A DNA stretch of 64,000 nt from Clostridium sp. D33t1_170424_F3 (lineage in GTDB: Bacteria; Bacillota; Clostridia; Oscillospirales; Acutalibacteraceae). The stretch covers positions 1 to 64,000 of the forward strand of contig NZ_JADPEG010000003.1 in the NCBI RefSeq assembly GCF_015667585.1. Reading direction: 5' to 3'. The translations under genes and the position numbers were made by a program. The notes under the pieces are model-generated. The model saw only the letters and a list, made by a program, of their open reading frames with translations. It made no database searches and was not told where the DNA came from. Shown in pieces: positions 38,176-47,908 of this stretch (positions within the stretch are counted from its first letter, which is position 1; the number at the start of each line of letters is the position of its first letter).

Positions 38176-39447
38176 ATGCCGGAAATCGCACCCCTGCGCG
38201 CGCTGCGCTATACCGCGAAGGCGGGAGAAATGGAGACGCTGCTCTGCCCGCCGTACGACGTCCTCGTTCCCGGCGACCGGGAACGCTTTGCCGCCCGGAA
38301 CCCGTACAACTGTATGCATCTGGAGGTTCCCAAGGGGGACGATCCTTACCGGGCCGCCGCCGAGCGATTGCAGAAGTGGACGGAAGAAACCGTGTTGAAG
38401 CGCGACCTGCTGCCCGCTATGTTTCTTTATGAACAGGAGTTCCGGCTGCGCGGGGAAATCCTGCGCAACAAGATTCTGTTCTGCCGGGTCAAGCTCTCCG
38501 AGCCGCAGGAGGGGATGATTCTGCCGCATGAAGAAACGCTTGACGAAGCCAAACAGGACCGCCTGCGCCTGATGCAGTCCACGTTTTGCAATATCAGCCC
38601 GGTTTACGGCCTGTATGAGGACCCCAGGCGCGAGACAAAAGAACGCATTGACCGTCTGTCCGACTGCAAGCCGCGCTATACCTGCACGCTGGACGGCGTA
38701 ACGCACCGCCTGTGGGTGGTCAACGATCTGGTGGTGCTGCGAGCGTTCTGCGACGACTTCCGGGATCGCAAGCTGTATATCGCCGACGGGCATCACCGGT
38801 ACGCGACGGCGCTGGAATTCCGCCGCTGGTGTAAAGAACAGGGAAAGGACTACCCCGGCGCGGAGTATCTGATGATGGGACTGGCGGACATCAATGGACC
38901 GGGGTTGGCGGTGCTGCCGATTCACCGGCTGCTGCACGGTCTTCCCCATCTGGACGAAGCCGCACTTTTGGAGCGCTGCCGGACGCATTTTCACGTCTAT
39001 GAGATGGACACGCCGGAAAATATAGAAACCAATCTGGACGCGCTGCACCGGCAGGCAAAGAAGGCGTTTGCATATTATTCCGGCGGGGACAAGTGGCAGC
39101 TGTTGATTTTGAAGGACGAAAATCTGATGGACCGCCTCTGTCCGGAACAGAGCGAAGCAACGCGGAACCTGAATGTGTCGCTGCTGCACAAGGTCATTCT
39201 GGAGGATATGCTCGGGATCGACGCGGCCAATTTGGCCAGGCAGGAAAACCTGACCTATACCCGCGATTTTCAGGAGGCGCTCTCCTCCGTGCGCGACGGG
39301 AAGAGCCAGTGTGCGTTCTTTCTGAATCCCGCGCGCATACAGGAAATCCGCCGGATCGCGGACGCGGGCGAAAAGATGCCGCAGAAATCCACCTGGTTCT
39401 ATCCCAAGCTGATTACGGGATTCCTGATGAATCCGTTGGCGGAGTGA
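38176..39447 (+). CDS. DUF1015 family protein
   Basis: A 423-residue DUF1015 protein: an N-terminal part with CPPYDVLVPGDRERFAARNP and YNCMHLEVPKGDD, and the central signature LYIADGHHRYATALEF near residue 200. Members are widespread in anaerobes, often near serine or phosphoglycerate metabolism genes, and their reaction is unknown. The ATG at 38176 follows GGAAAGGCGG. The protein is full length. It is followed by an aldo-keto reductase 92 bp later. Confidence 0.92.
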   Translation: MPEIAPLRALRYTAKAGEMETLLCPPYDVLVPGDRERFAARNPYNCMHLEVPKGDDPYRAAAERLQKWTEETVLKRDLLPAMFLYEQEFRLRGEILRNKILFCRVKLSEPQEGMILPHEETLDEAKQDRLRLMQSTFCNISPVYGLYEDPRRETKERIDRLSDCKPRYTCTLDGVTHRLWVVNDLVVLRAFCDDFRDRKLYIADGHHRYATALEFRRWCKEQGKDYPGAEYLMMGLADINGPGLAVLPIHRLLHGLPHLDEAALLERCRTHFHVYEMDTPENIETNLDALHRQAKKAFAYYSGGDKWQLLILKDENLMDRLCPEQSEATRNLNVSLLHKVILEDMLGIDAANLARQENLTYTRDFQEALSSVRDGKSQCAFFLNPARIQEIRRIADAGEKMPQKSTWFYPKLITGFLMNPLAE

Positions 39448-39539
39448 AAATTCCCCTTGACTTCAAGTGTGCTTGAAGGTGTAAAATGATTTTAACGATG
39501 AAAACGAACCTGTTTCATTTACAATCAGGAGGAATGAAT

Positions 39540-40538
39540 ATGTCTTATACAGCCAGTAAAGAACGATACGGGCAAATCCCGTACAACCGCTGCGGCGCGA
39601 GCGGATTAAAGCTGCCGATGCTGTCCCTGGGCCTGTGGCACAATTTCGGCACGAACGACAACTATGCGAACATGAAAGCCATGTGCTTTACCGCATTTGA
39701 TAACGGGATCACGCATTTTGACCTTGCGAACAACTACGGCCCGGAGCCGGGCAGCGCGGAGGTCAACTTTGGAAAAATCGTGCGGGAGGAGCTGCACGGG
39801 TACCGCGACGAGCTGGTAATCAGCACCAAGGCCGGGTACACGATGTGGGACGGACCCTATGGCGACTGGGGCAGCCGGAAATACCTGCTCGCCAGCCTGG
39901 ACCAGAGCTTGAAACGGCTGGGCCTGGACTACGTGGACATCTTCTACCATCACCGCATGGACCCCAATACGCCGCTGGAGGAGAGCATGATGGCGCTGGA
40001 TACCGCCGTTAAGAGCGGCAAGGCGCTGTATGCGGGGATCTCCAATTACAACCGGGAGACCACACGGAAGGCGATGGAAATTTTAAAGGAGCTGAAATGC
40101 CCGTTTATCATCAACCAGAGCCGCTATTCGATCTTTGACCGGCACATTGAAACGGACGGCTTGAAATCGTTTGCGGCGCAGAACGGCTGCGGGATCATTG
40201 CGTTCAGCCCGCTGGCGCAGGGCCTTCTGACGGACAAATATCTGAAAGGCATTCCGGAGGACAGCCGCATCAGGCGCGACGGGCGTTTCCTGCACGCCGA
40301 CCAGCTGACGCCGGAAAAATTGGGCCAGATTGCCGCGCTGAACGAGATCGCAGAGAACCGCGGCCAGACGCTGGCACAGATGGCGCTGAGCTGGGTTCTG
40401 CGCGACGGCGAAGTGACCAGCGTGTTGATCGGCGCGTCCAAACCGGCGCAGATTTTGGAGAATATTGGGATTGTAAAAAAGACCGCGTTTACAGCGGAGG
40501 AACTGCGGGCGATTGATGCAATCAGCCCAGCGGGGTGA
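39540..40538 (+). CDS. gpr: Aldo-keto reductase, YghZ/Gpr type
   Basis: A 332-residue aldo-keto reductase close to E. coli YghZ (L-glyceraldehyde-3-phosphate reductase): YGQIPYNRCGASGLKLPMLS, FDLANNYGPEPGSAE and MALSWVLRDGEVTSVLIGAS are family stretches. Catalytic tetrad D61, Y66, K97 and H138. It reduces aldehydes, including methylglyoxal-type toxic ones, with NADPH. AGGAGG is eight bases before the ATG at 39540. A terminator and then inverted repeat copy 7 follow. Confidence 0.92.
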   Translation: MSYTASKERYGQIPYNRCGASGLKLPMLSLGLWHNFGTNDNYANMKAMCFTAFDNGITHFDLANNYGPEPGSAEVNFGKIVREELHGYRDELVISTKAGYTMWDGPYGDWGSRKYLLASLDQSLKRLGLDYVDIFYHHRMDPNTPLEESMMALDTAVKSGKALYAGISNYNRETTRKAMEILKELKCPFIINQSRYSIFDRHIETDGLKSFAAQNGCGIIAFSPLAQGLLTDKYLKGIPEDSRIRRDGRFLHADQLTPEKLGQIAALNEIAENRGQTLAQMALSWVLRDGEVTSVLIGASKPAQILENIGIVKKTAFTAEELRAIDAISPAG

Positions 40539-40575
40539 TGTTCTTTTTTAAAAGAACTTAAAATTTTAATATTTT

Positions 40576-40606
40576 GGGGCTGTTGCAAAACAGCCCCTTT
40601 TTTGTT
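40576..40606 (+). terminator. Terminator after the aldo-keto reductase
   Basis: GGGGCTGTT-GCAA-AACAGCCCC is followed by TTTTTTGTTT. It stands between the gene and repeat copy 7. Confidence 0.92.
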
Positions 40607-41395
40607 TGCCTTGCGGGTAAAGGCTAAAACGTATTTATCCACCTTTCCAAAAGGTGGCGGGATCAAAGGGCGGCGCCCTTTGTCGTTCTCCGCAGAGAAC
40701 GAAACTCTCTTTCTGAGAAGAGCGAGTGGGAACGAGTGATAGAGTTGTTTATGAGGCAGGGCACTGCCTCTGGGGCTTCTCTTTGGTTTCCCGGCTTTCG
40801 CCGGGGGGGTTCGTCGCTTTGAAAAGCGACAGCAAAGACTTTTTACTTTAAAAAAGTAAAACAAATTTTACATTGCGTAAGCAATGTTTCTATAAACTTT
40901 TATTTACTCAAATAAAACCTTGTTTTACAGAATGTTGCATCAACAACATTATATCGAAATCCTGAATATCCTTATAGGGCTTCACATAAATTAAGCAAAT
41001 TGATTGCAAATGCAATCTTTACCGCTTGTTCGCTTTAGCAAAAGCAAGAGAAAACCGCAGGTTGCCCTCATGCCGGGCGGCACTTACTTTTCGTCTTGCC
41101 ACAAAAGTAAGCAAAAGCACGCGAAGGGGGGCGTGAGAGCTGGGCTCCGGGAGGGTACGACTCGCGCCCCCCTTCACCCCCGGTATCCTCATATGCCTGA
41201 GTTGCTCAGGGAGGGCGGTGTGGTTTTCATTGACGGCGGAACTTTGGCTGAATTTTCCTCTTTAAATTTTTAGCAAATTATTGGTGCAGATGCCACACGG
41301 GAGATTGTTCTTTTCGTCGCGTACATCCGTGGTATTTTATTTTACCCAACGTCCGCCCGCGCCGTGCCTGCAGGCTCAGCCTGTCAGCCTGCTTT
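40607..41395 (-). repeat. Hairpin-chain intergenic repeat, copy 7 (inverted)
   Basis: Inverted like copy 6. The hairpin chain (40630-40862) has CCACCTTT-CCA-AAAGGTGG (40639-40657, the variant stem also seen in copy 5), CAAAGGGC-GGC-GCCCTTTG, TCGTTCTC-CGCA-GAGAACGA (closing pair T-A instead of C-G), GAGGCAG-GGCA-CTGCCTC and GTCGCTTT/AAAGCGAC. The spacer has CATTGC-GTAA-GCAATG and AATGTTG-CATCAA-CAACATT. The G-rich half is at 41030-41240. The outer edge is CAGGC-TCA-GCCTG, as in copy 4. No gene in 40607-41490. Confidence 0.88.
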
Positions 41396-41490
41396 CAAGG
41401 GATTTTCACGCAATCATCACATTCACTTGCTACACTATAAAAATTAGATATCTTTGCAGTATTTACATTCCAGAAAATGGAGGGACGCAT

Positions 41491-42468
41491 ATGATCGAGG
41501 TGAAAAACCTCACCAAGCGGTACGGTACAAATCTGGCGCTGAACCATATCAGCTTTACGCTGGAGGAAGGCACCATATTGGGTTTTCTCGGTCCGAACGG
41601 CGCGGGAAAGTCCACCACCATGAACATCATCACCGGCTACCTTTCCCCCACGGAAGGCAGCGTCACCGTGGGCGGTTTCGATACGCTGGAAAACCCGATG
41701 GAGGCCAAAAAGCGCATCGGCTACCTGCCGGAGATTCCCCCGCTCTACAACGACATGACCGTGCGGGAATACCTCAGCTTCATGTATGAGCTGAAAAAAG
41801 TCAAGCTGCCAAAAAAGGAACACATTGCGGAAATCTGCGCGCTGGTTCAGATCGACGACATGTTGAACCGGCTGATCGCCAACCTGTCCAAAGGATATAA
41901 ACAGCGCGTCGGCATCGCGCAGGCCATGCTGGGAAACCCGCCGGTTCTGATTCTCGACGAACCGACCGTTGGACTCGACCCCAAACAGATCATTGAAATC
42001 CGCAACCTGATTAAAAGCCTGGGCCAGAAGCACACCGTTATTTTGAGTTCCCATATCCTGCCGGAAGTGCAGGCTGTGTGCGACCGCATCATCGTCGTCA
42101 ACCAGGGCGCGATCGTCGCGGACGGCACGCCGGACAGCCTGGCGCACGATCTTTCCCGGGAAAACCGTTTGCTGGTCCGCATGGAAGGCGCGGAATCCGC
42201 CATCCACACGGCGCTGCAGGCGATCCCCGGCGTGGAACACGTCACGAGTCTGGGCGAAAAAGAACCCGGCGTCTATGAGTTTTCGGTGGAGGGCGCGGAG
42301 CACACCGACCTGCGCCGTCCGGTCTTTGACGCCGCCGCGCAGCATCATTGGCCCATCCTGGGCATGAAGAGCAGCGACCTGACGCTGGAGGAGGTCTTCC
42401 TGCGATTGATCGGCGGGGAAACATCCGAAGAAGCGGAACCGGAGGAAAAGGAGGAGGAAGCGGTATGA
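41491..42468 (+). CDS. ABC transporter ATPase, GldA-like
   Basis: A 325-residue ABC ATPase: Walker A LGPNGAGKST at 33-42, signature LSKGYKQRVG near 130, Walker B VLILDEPTVGLDP near 151-163. The C-terminal extension (about 230-325) ends in an acidic tail. The layout matches GldA-type ATPases that work with the permease and GldG-like protein encoded next. GGAGGG precedes the ATG at 41491; the frame open to 41281 runs into repeat copy 7. The stop overlaps the permease start (ATGA). Confidence 0.92.
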   Translation: MIEVKNLTKRYGTNLALNHISFTLEEGTILGFLGPNGAGKSTTMNIITGYLSPTEGSVTVGGFDTLENPMEAKKRIGYLPEIPPLYNDMTVREYLSFMYELKKVKLPKKEHIAEICALVQIDDMLNRLIANLSKGYKQRVGIAQAMLGNPPVLILDEPTVGLDPKQIIEIRNLIKSLGQKHTVILSSHILPEVQAVCDRIIVVNQGAIVADGTPDSLAHDLSRENRLLVRMEGAESAIHTALQAIPGVEHVTSLGEKEPGVYEFSVEGAEHTDLRRPVFDAAAQHHWPILGMKSSDLTLEEVFLRLIGGETSEEAEPEEKEEEAV

Positions 42469-43172
42469 CGGCGATTTTCAAAAAGGAACTGCGTTCCTAT
42501 TTCACCTCCCCTGTGGGCTATGTCTGTGCGGCGGTGCTGTTTGCCCTGTACGGCTTCTACTATTATTCCGTGATGCTCGTCGGCTCCACCTATTACATCG
42601 CGGCGGGCGTGTACAGTTCCATGTTCATTTGGAGCATGATGATCCTCCCCATCCTGACCATGCGCAGCTTCAGTGAAGAGCAGAAAAACAAAACCGACCA
42701 GGCGCTTTTGACCGCCCCCGTTGGGACTGGTTCGATTGTGCTGGGCAAGTTTCTGGCGTCCGCCGCCATATATGGGATCATCATGCTGGGAAGTCTGGTC
42801 CCGGTGGTGGTCATCTCGTTCTTTTCCGCCCCAAACTGGGCGCTGATCGCCGGCACGGTGTTTGGCTCGTTCCTGTACGGCGCGGCGATGCTCGCCATCG
42901 GCATCTTTATCTCGTCCCTGACGCAGAGCCAGATTGTCGCGGCCATCGGCACGTTCGGCGTGTCGATCCTGCTGGTGATCGTGGATCAGTTCTCCGGCAT
43001 GGCGGGCAACGAAACGGCTGCAAAAATTCTGGACTGGCTGTCCTTCAACAGCCGCTATACCCCGTTCACCAATGGCATCTTCAACTTTGCAAGCATCGTG
43101 TTTTTCCTCAGCGTTGCGGCGGTCTTCCTGTTTTTGACGGCCCGCAAGCTGGAGAGCCGGCGCTGGAACTAA
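42465..43172 (+). CDS. ABC transporter permease, GldF-like
   Basis: A 235-residue ABC-2 permease with six membrane helices; MTAIFKKELRSYFTSPVGYV is the typical N-terminus of GldF-like proteins, and FSEEQKNKTDQALLTAPVG is a family stretch. The start ATG overlaps the stop of the ATPase gene. With its neighbours it forms a four-gene operon of unknown substrate. Confidence 0.9.
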   Translation: MTAIFKKELRSYFTSPVGYVCAAVLFALYGFYYYSVMLVGSTYYIAAGVYSSMFIWSMMILPILTMRSFSEEQKNKTDQALLTAPVGTGSIVLGKFLASAAIYGIIMLGSLVPVVVISFFSAPNWALIAGTVFGSFLYGAAMLAIGIFISSLTQSQIVAAIGTFGVSILLVIVDQFSGMAGNETAAKILDWLSFNSRYTPFTNGIFNFASIVFFLSVAAVFLFLTARKLESRRWN

Positions 43173-43184
43173 GGAGGCAGGCAG

Positions 43185-44816
43185 ATGGATCACGAGAATA
43201 AAAACGGCGTCCAGCCAGAAGAAGAAACCCCGGCTGCAACGGGCGGGCCTGTAACGGAGAATGAGGCGGCAGATTCCGCACAGGAGCAGCAGGAAAACCC
43301 GACGGAAGAAACCGCCGCGGAGGAACAGGTGCCCCCCGCCGAACCGGCAATCGAAGAGAAACCCAAAAAGCCGAAGAAGGATTCCCGCAGGGGCAAATTC
43401 CGGGGGATTTCCTTCGCGTTCACCGCGGGCCTGATCGCATTGATCGTCCTGCTGAACGTGGTGGTCAGCATTTTGGGCGATCGCTACCCCTCCATGAATC
43501 TGGATCTGACGACGGGCAGGGTGAACACCCTTTCCGAGAGCGCCGCGCAGGTTGCCGACAACGTGCAGACCCCGACCACCATCACAATCATGGCGGGCGA
43601 GGACGTCGCCCGGTCCGATACAAACTACCAGCAGGTCAGCATTCTGGCCGATAAGATGGCGGAGCGCAATTCCAACATTACCGTCGCCTATCTGGAGCTC
43701 GATAAAAACCCGGCGTTTGCGGCGCAGTACCAGGATGAAAACATCACGACGGGAAGCGTGCTGGTGGAGACGGAAAAGCGCCACCGCGTCCTCAACTACG
43801 GGGACCTGTTCAGCACGCAGTATTCCATGGACGGCAGTATGGCGACGTATTCCAAGGTCGACAATGCGCTGGCCTCCGCGGTCAGCTCCGTCAACGCGGA
43901 CACCCTGCCGCTCGCGGTCTTTGACAGCAGCCACAGCGAGGCGGTGGACCTCTCCGTCTACCGCACCCTGTTGGAAGGGAACAATTTTGAAACGCAGGAT
44001 TTCCAGCTCCTGACCGGGGAAATTCCGGAGAACGCGCAGCTTCTGGTTCTGGGTACGCCCACCACGGACTGCACCCCGGACGAGATCGAAACGCTGGAAT
44101 CTTTTCTGAACGACGAAAACCGCGGTTCTGACCGCGCCCTGCTGGTGACCTTCCACCCCAACCAGGCCGCGCTGCCGAACCTGACGGCCTTTTTAAAGGA
44201 ATGGGGACTCGACGTGCAGCAGGCGACGGAGGTCGTCGAGAGCGACGCGAACCGCTATATCCCCGCCGACCCGGGCAATATTCTGGTCAATATCGGTTCA
44301 GACGTGACATTGAACAGCAACACGCAGAATTACAATCTGGTGGTCATGCCGCAGAGCAGCCCCATCCACCTCCTGTTTGACGAGCGCAACGGGATCACAA
44401 CGCATTCCCTTGCCGCCAGCAACAGCACCTCCTACCTGTTCGACGGCACGCAGGAGAGCTTCGACAATCCGCAGATGGGTTCCTACAACGTCGCGGCCAT
44501 GGCGCAGAAGCAGGTGGGCCAGAATACCGCCAATGTGGTGGCAGTCGGCAGCACCTTCATGTTTGACGACGGCATCCTGAACGTCAACACCTATGGAAAC
44601 GGTTCCTTCGTTACGGACCTGTCCCGGTACGTGACCGGCGTGACGGGAAGCGAGACGGTTTCCATGGAGAACGCGCAGGTGCGCACGGCGGAACTGGACA
44701 TCTCCATGAGCCTGTTCAACGTCACCCTGCTGGGGCTCGGTGTCTTTACCATCCTGCTGCCACTCTGTGTGGCGGTGATCGGGCTGGTGATCTATATCCG
44801 GAGGAGGCGATTGTAA
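43185..44816 (+). CDS. GldG-like ABC auxiliary membrane protein
   Basis: A 543-residue protein: acidic N-terminus (about 1-70), membrane helix around 78-100, a large extracytoplasmic GldG-type domain (NLDLTTGRVNTLSESAAQVA; VAYLELDKNPAFAAQY; LVLGTPTTDCTPDEIETLES), and a C-terminal helix (LLGLGVFTILLPLCVAVIGL) followed by RRRRL. GGAGGCAGGCAG is before the ATG, 12 bp after the permease. The domain is a thioredoxin-like or IFT52-type fold in relatives; its role in transport is unknown. Confidence 0.88.
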   Translation: MDHENKNGVQPEEETPAATGGPVTENEAADSAQEQQENPTEETAAEEQVPPAEPAIEEKPKKPKKDSRRGKFRGISFAFTAGLIALIVLLNVVVSILGDRYPSMNLDLTTGRVNTLSESAAQVADNVQTPTTITIMAGEDVARSDTNYQQVSILADKMAERNSNITVAYLELDKNPAFAAQYQDENITTGSVLVETEKRHRVLNYGDLFSTQYSMDGSMATYSKVDNALASAVSSVNADTLPLAVFDSSHSEAVDLSVYRTLLEGNNFETQDFQLLTGEIPENAQLLVLGTPTTDCTPDEIETLESFLNDENRGSDRALLVTFHPNQAALPNLTAFLKEWGLDVQQATEVVESDANRYIPADPGNILVNIGSDVTLNSNTQNYNLVVMPQSSPIHLLFDERNGITTHSLAASNSTSYLFDGTQESFDNPQMGSYNVAAMAQKQVGQNTANVVAVGSTFMFDDGILNVNTYGNGSFVTDLSRYVTGVTGSETVSMENAQVRTAELDISMSLFNVTLLGLGVFTILLPLCVAVIGLVIYIRRRRL

Positions 44817-46286
44817 ATGAAACCGGCGACCCGTAATTTTGCCGTCCTCGGCGCGTGCATCATCGTGCTGGGCGGCGTATTGGCCGGCCTGCTGATGACC
44901 GGCGGCAGCGAAGAGGACGTCATTTCCTCCGGCGTGCTGGAGCAGCCCTCCGAGGATATCGCGCTGCTCAACAGGGAGGAGACGGATATTTCCTCCATTG
45001 AGGTCAGCAATACCAACGGTTTGTTCACCATCGTTCCGGCGGAAAAACAGCCGGAGACCAGCGCGGCGGGCGTTTCCTCGCAGGAATCTTCCTCCGGGGC
45101 GGAAAGCGTCACGTTTACCATCGCGGAACTGGAGGGTCTGCCGCAGGACGCCTATGCCGTCAACACGGCGGCGGAGGGCGGCTGGAAGCTCTTTGCGACA
45201 AAGAAGATCGGCACGGTCAGCAATCCCGGTGAATTCGGCCTCTCCACGCCGCGCGCCACAGTGACGGTCCGCTTTCAGGACGGCAGCGTCTACGGCTATA
45301 CGGTCGGCAATACCTCCGTCGAGGACAGTGCCGCCTATTACCTGCGCGGGACCGATTCCGAAGAGGTCTATGTGGTGAAACTTCCGGAAACCTATCTGGA
45401 CGACAAGCGGTCGTTCCTATCCCGCCAGGTTCTGGACTTCACCGCGCTGGGCGACGGGACCGCCGCCCCCTTCCGCAGGCTGGTGCTGGGCGGCAAGGCC
45501 CTGACGCAGCCCATCACGCTGGAGCAGGGACAGGAAGGCCGGTATGTGATGACTGAACCTGGTCGGATGGAAACCGACGAAGCGGAGGTTTCCGCCCTGA
45601 CCGATCTGCTCTCCACGCTGACCGCGAGCGAGGTGTCGGCCCTCCATCCCGATACGGCGCAGCTCCGGGAATACGGGCTGGAAAACCCGGTCAACACCGT
45701 GGAGCTGTACTGTTCCGACGGCAACACCTACCTGCTCAAGGCCGGCGCGGGCCGGGAGGGCGACCGCTTCCTGATGCTGGACGGCGTGGACATTGTCTAC
45801 CGCGTGGCGGAGGACGTGATAGCCCCGTGGGTCAGTATCCTCAAACCGTTTGACGTGCAGGACAAGGCGCTGCTGACCGGCGGCGTGGAAAACGTGAAAA
45901 GCCTCAGCGTCACGCTGGAAGGAGACATGGCCTTCCGCTGGGATGTGGCGCGCACGAAGGATGAGGAAAAGTCCACGGAGGACACCCCCTATTACCAATA
46001 CGCGGTGACGGACGCGTCCGGCGCGCCGGTCGATTACGACCGCTTCCAGACGTTGTACCGCCAGTTTGCCGCGGAAACGGTTTTGGAAAGCGCGGACAGC
46101 CAGCCGGATACGGAACCGGTCCTGTCCGTTAAAGTGGAGGCGCAGGACGGCTCCGCCGCGCAGGAGCTGACGTTCTATCCCTCCGGCGCGCGTACCTGTG
46201 TCGCCGTGCTGAACGGCTCCGTGCGGGGCAGCGTCCCGCGCACGGACGTGGATGCCCTTGCCGCCGCCGTGCAGGGGATGGCGTAA
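44817..46286 (+). CDS. DUF4340 domain protein
   Basis: A 489-residue protein starting directly after the GldG-like stop. One N-terminal membrane helix (FAVLGACIIVLGGVLAGLLM), then an extracytoplasmic DUF4340 region with repeated beta-rich units (KLFATKKIGTVSNPGEFGLS; VRFQDGSVYGYTVGNTSVED; GLENPVNTVELYCSDGNTYL). DUF4340 proteins are regularly the fourth gene of GldA-GldF-GldG operons in Firmicutes, Cyanobacteria and others. It is probably the outer-facing partner of the complex. Confidence 0.88.
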   Translation: MKPATRNFAVLGACIIVLGGVLAGLLMTGGSEEDVISSGVLEQPSEDIALLNREETDISSIEVSNTNGLFTIVPAEKQPETSAAGVSSQESSSGAESVTFTIAELEGLPQDAYAVNTAAEGGWKLFATKKIGTVSNPGEFGLSTPRATVTVRFQDGSVYGYTVGNTSVEDSAAYYLRGTDSEEVYVVKLPETYLDDKRSFLSRQVLDFTALGDGTAAPFRRLVLGGKALTQPITLEQGQEGRYVMTEPGRMETDEAEVSALTDLLSTLTASEVSALHPDTAQLREYGLENPVNTVELYCSDGNTYLLKAGAGREGDRFLMLDGVDIVYRVAEDVIAPWVSILKPFDVQDKALLTGGVENVKSLSVTLEGDMAFRWDVARTKDEEKSTEDTPYYQYAVTDASGAPVDYDRFQTLYRQFAAETVLESADSQPDTEPVLSVKVEAQDGSAAQELTFYPSGARTCVAVLNGSVRGSVPRTDVDALAAAVQGMA

Positions 46287-46406
46287 AAACCAGCGCGGTA
46301 AAAGTCGGTACAACTTGAAAAAAGTGCTTTTATTTGTTTCTTTTTGAAAAAAACCGCCCTCGGTCAGGCGGGATTCAGGCGCGATAAAAAGTGGAGGTAT
46401 CATATA

Positions 46407-46799
46407 ATGGCGCTGAACCTTGTGGGGTGGAATACCGTTCTGGATTCCGATCATGCGGATGAACTGTCTGCATTTTATGAAAAGCTGCTTGGCTGGACGC
46501 GGTTCAAAGGCGAAGAATATACAGTTTTAGTCGATTTGGAGCAAAAGGGGCTTCCAACCTGGATCACCATTCAACAGGCAGATGATTATGTTCCTCCCGT
46601 TTGGCCCGCCACGCGAGAGGAACAGCAGCAGATGGCGCATCTGGACTTCCATGTGGCAGATGTGGAAGAAGGTGTGAAGCATGCCCTGTCATGCGGCGCA
46701 ACCCTGTCCGAAGTGCAATTCGACGATCGTTGGCGTGTGATGCTTGACCCCGCGGGGCATCCGTTCTGTATCCTGCCCCCCATTCTGCCCTGGATGTAA
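46407..46799 (+). CDS. VOC/glyoxalase-like protein
   Basis: A 130-residue protein of the vicinal-oxygen-chelate fold: two beta-alpha-beta-beta-beta modules, MALNLVGWNTVLDSDHADEL and HLDFHVADVEEGVKHALSCG, ending MLDPAGHPFCIL. Metal ligands are plausible but the substrate is unknown; relatives are annotated glyoxalase or bleomycin-resistance-like. GTGGAGG precedes the ATG at 46407. It is transcribed after the DUF4340 gene but separated by 120 bp, so it may be independent. Confidence 0.85.
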   Translation: MALNLVGWNTVLDSDHADELSAFYEKLLGWTRFKGEEYTVLVDLEQKGLPTWITIQQADDYVPPVWPATREEQQQMAHLDFHVADVEEGVKHALSCGATLSEVQFDDRWRVMLDPAGHPFCILPPILPWM

Positions 46800-46903
46800 G
46801 CATGTACGGCGCACCAGTTATTTACCATTATGGCAAACATCGTTTTACTGCGGTTCAAAGGCGGAAAAAGATGCGTCGTCGTTGGCGCAGGATATACAAA
46901 AAC

Positions 46904-46936
46904 AGGCTGATTCTCCCGCGAGAATCAGCCTTTACT
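46904..46936 (+). terminator. Terminator after the VOC gene
   Basis: AGGCTGATTCTC-CCGC-GAGAATCAGCCT is a perfect 12-bp stem followed by TTACTTTTT. Confidence 0.92.
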
Positions 46937-47038
46937 TTTTGCTTCTATACAGGCGTTTGCCATTTGATAAAAAACATTTTGCAGCCGGTCAGGCGCTGCG
47001 GAGGAAGCGGCCTGCCCGAACCTATCGCAGCCCTGTCG

Positions 47039-47530
47039 TTATAACACGATATAGTGCAGGATGATGTCCTCGTAATGGCCGTCCTTCATCAGAAACCCGC
47101 CGGGAATGGTTCCCAGACGCGTAAACCCCAGCTTGCGGTACAGGTGCAGCGCGGCGGCGTTGCTTTTTACCACCGCGTTGAATTGGAGGACGCGGAAGCC
47201 CAGCGCCTTCCCCTTTTCCAGGCAGTGGCGCACGAGCGCTTCACCAATCCGGTGACCGCGCAGGTCGGCCCGGACAGCGTAGCTGGCGTTGCAGATGTGC
47301 CCGCACCGCCCGACGTTGTTCGGATGGAGGATGTACAGCCCCACGATTGCCCCGCTCTCCGCATCACAGGCGAGCCCCGTGAAGGACTGTTCGGAGAAAA
47401 ACACGTGCCCCTCCTGTTCCGTCAGTGGGTCCGTCTGCGGGAAGGAGGTCCCCTCCTCCACAACCTGATTCCAGATTTTGACCGCGTCCGCGGCGTCGGC
47501 TTCCGTATATGCCCGGATTTTGATTTCCAT
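47039..47530 (-). CDS. GNAT N-acetyltransferase (phosphinothricin type)
   Basis: A 163-residue GNAT enzyme: EIKIRAYTEADAADAVKIWN start, acetyl-CoA site VRADLRGHRIGEALVRHCLE (motif R-x-x-G-x-G/A variant RGHRIG), and LYRKLGFTRLGTIPGGFLMK near the end. Relatives acetylate phosphinothricin-like or other small amines. The ATG at 47530 fits the family start. It is convergent to the upstream VOC gene. Downstream to the left lies only the terminator region. Confidence 0.88.
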   Translation of the reverse strand: MEIKIRAYTEADAADAVKIWNQVVEEGTSFPQTDPLTEQEGHVFFSEQSFTGLACDAESGAIVGLYILHPNNVGRCGHICNASYAVRADLRGHRIGEALVRHCLEKGKALGFRVLQFNAVVKSNAAALHLYRKLGFTRLGTIPGGFLMKDGHYEDIILHYIVL

Positions 47531-47908
47531 CCCGTCCACTTCTTTCTTTTGTCTTTCCGCGGCTGTACCGCGATGAAAAGCGGACTGACCACGCCTTTTC
47601 ATTGTACGGACAGGGGCGGCCGGTTGTCAACATCTGGCGGCATTTACTTTTTTCATGGCCTGAACAGTAAATTGAAGAAACGGGTTTGCATGGATTCTTT
47701 TTTTAGATGACGCGGCAAACAATGAGGCGTCATTTGACAATCATCTTGTATTATACGGAATGATAAATCCATGATGCCGCCCGGTAATAAGAGCTATCCC
47801 ATCCCGTTGTATGGTTTGTTTTGCAACAGAAGAAGAGCCGCCGTTCCGGTTCATTGGACCGGAGCAGCGGCTCTTACTGTAGTTTGCAATCAGCTTGCGC
47901 TGACCGGG
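47531..47908 (-). terminator. Gap with terminator (47833-47875) of the first M60 gene
   Basis: On the minus strand AAGAGCCGC (47867-47875) and GCGGCTCTT (47833-47841) close a stem with an inner CCGGT/ACCGG pairing, followed by CTTCTTCTG. The rest of the gap has no recognisable gene; it includes the promoter region of the GNAT gene. Confidence 0.75.
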
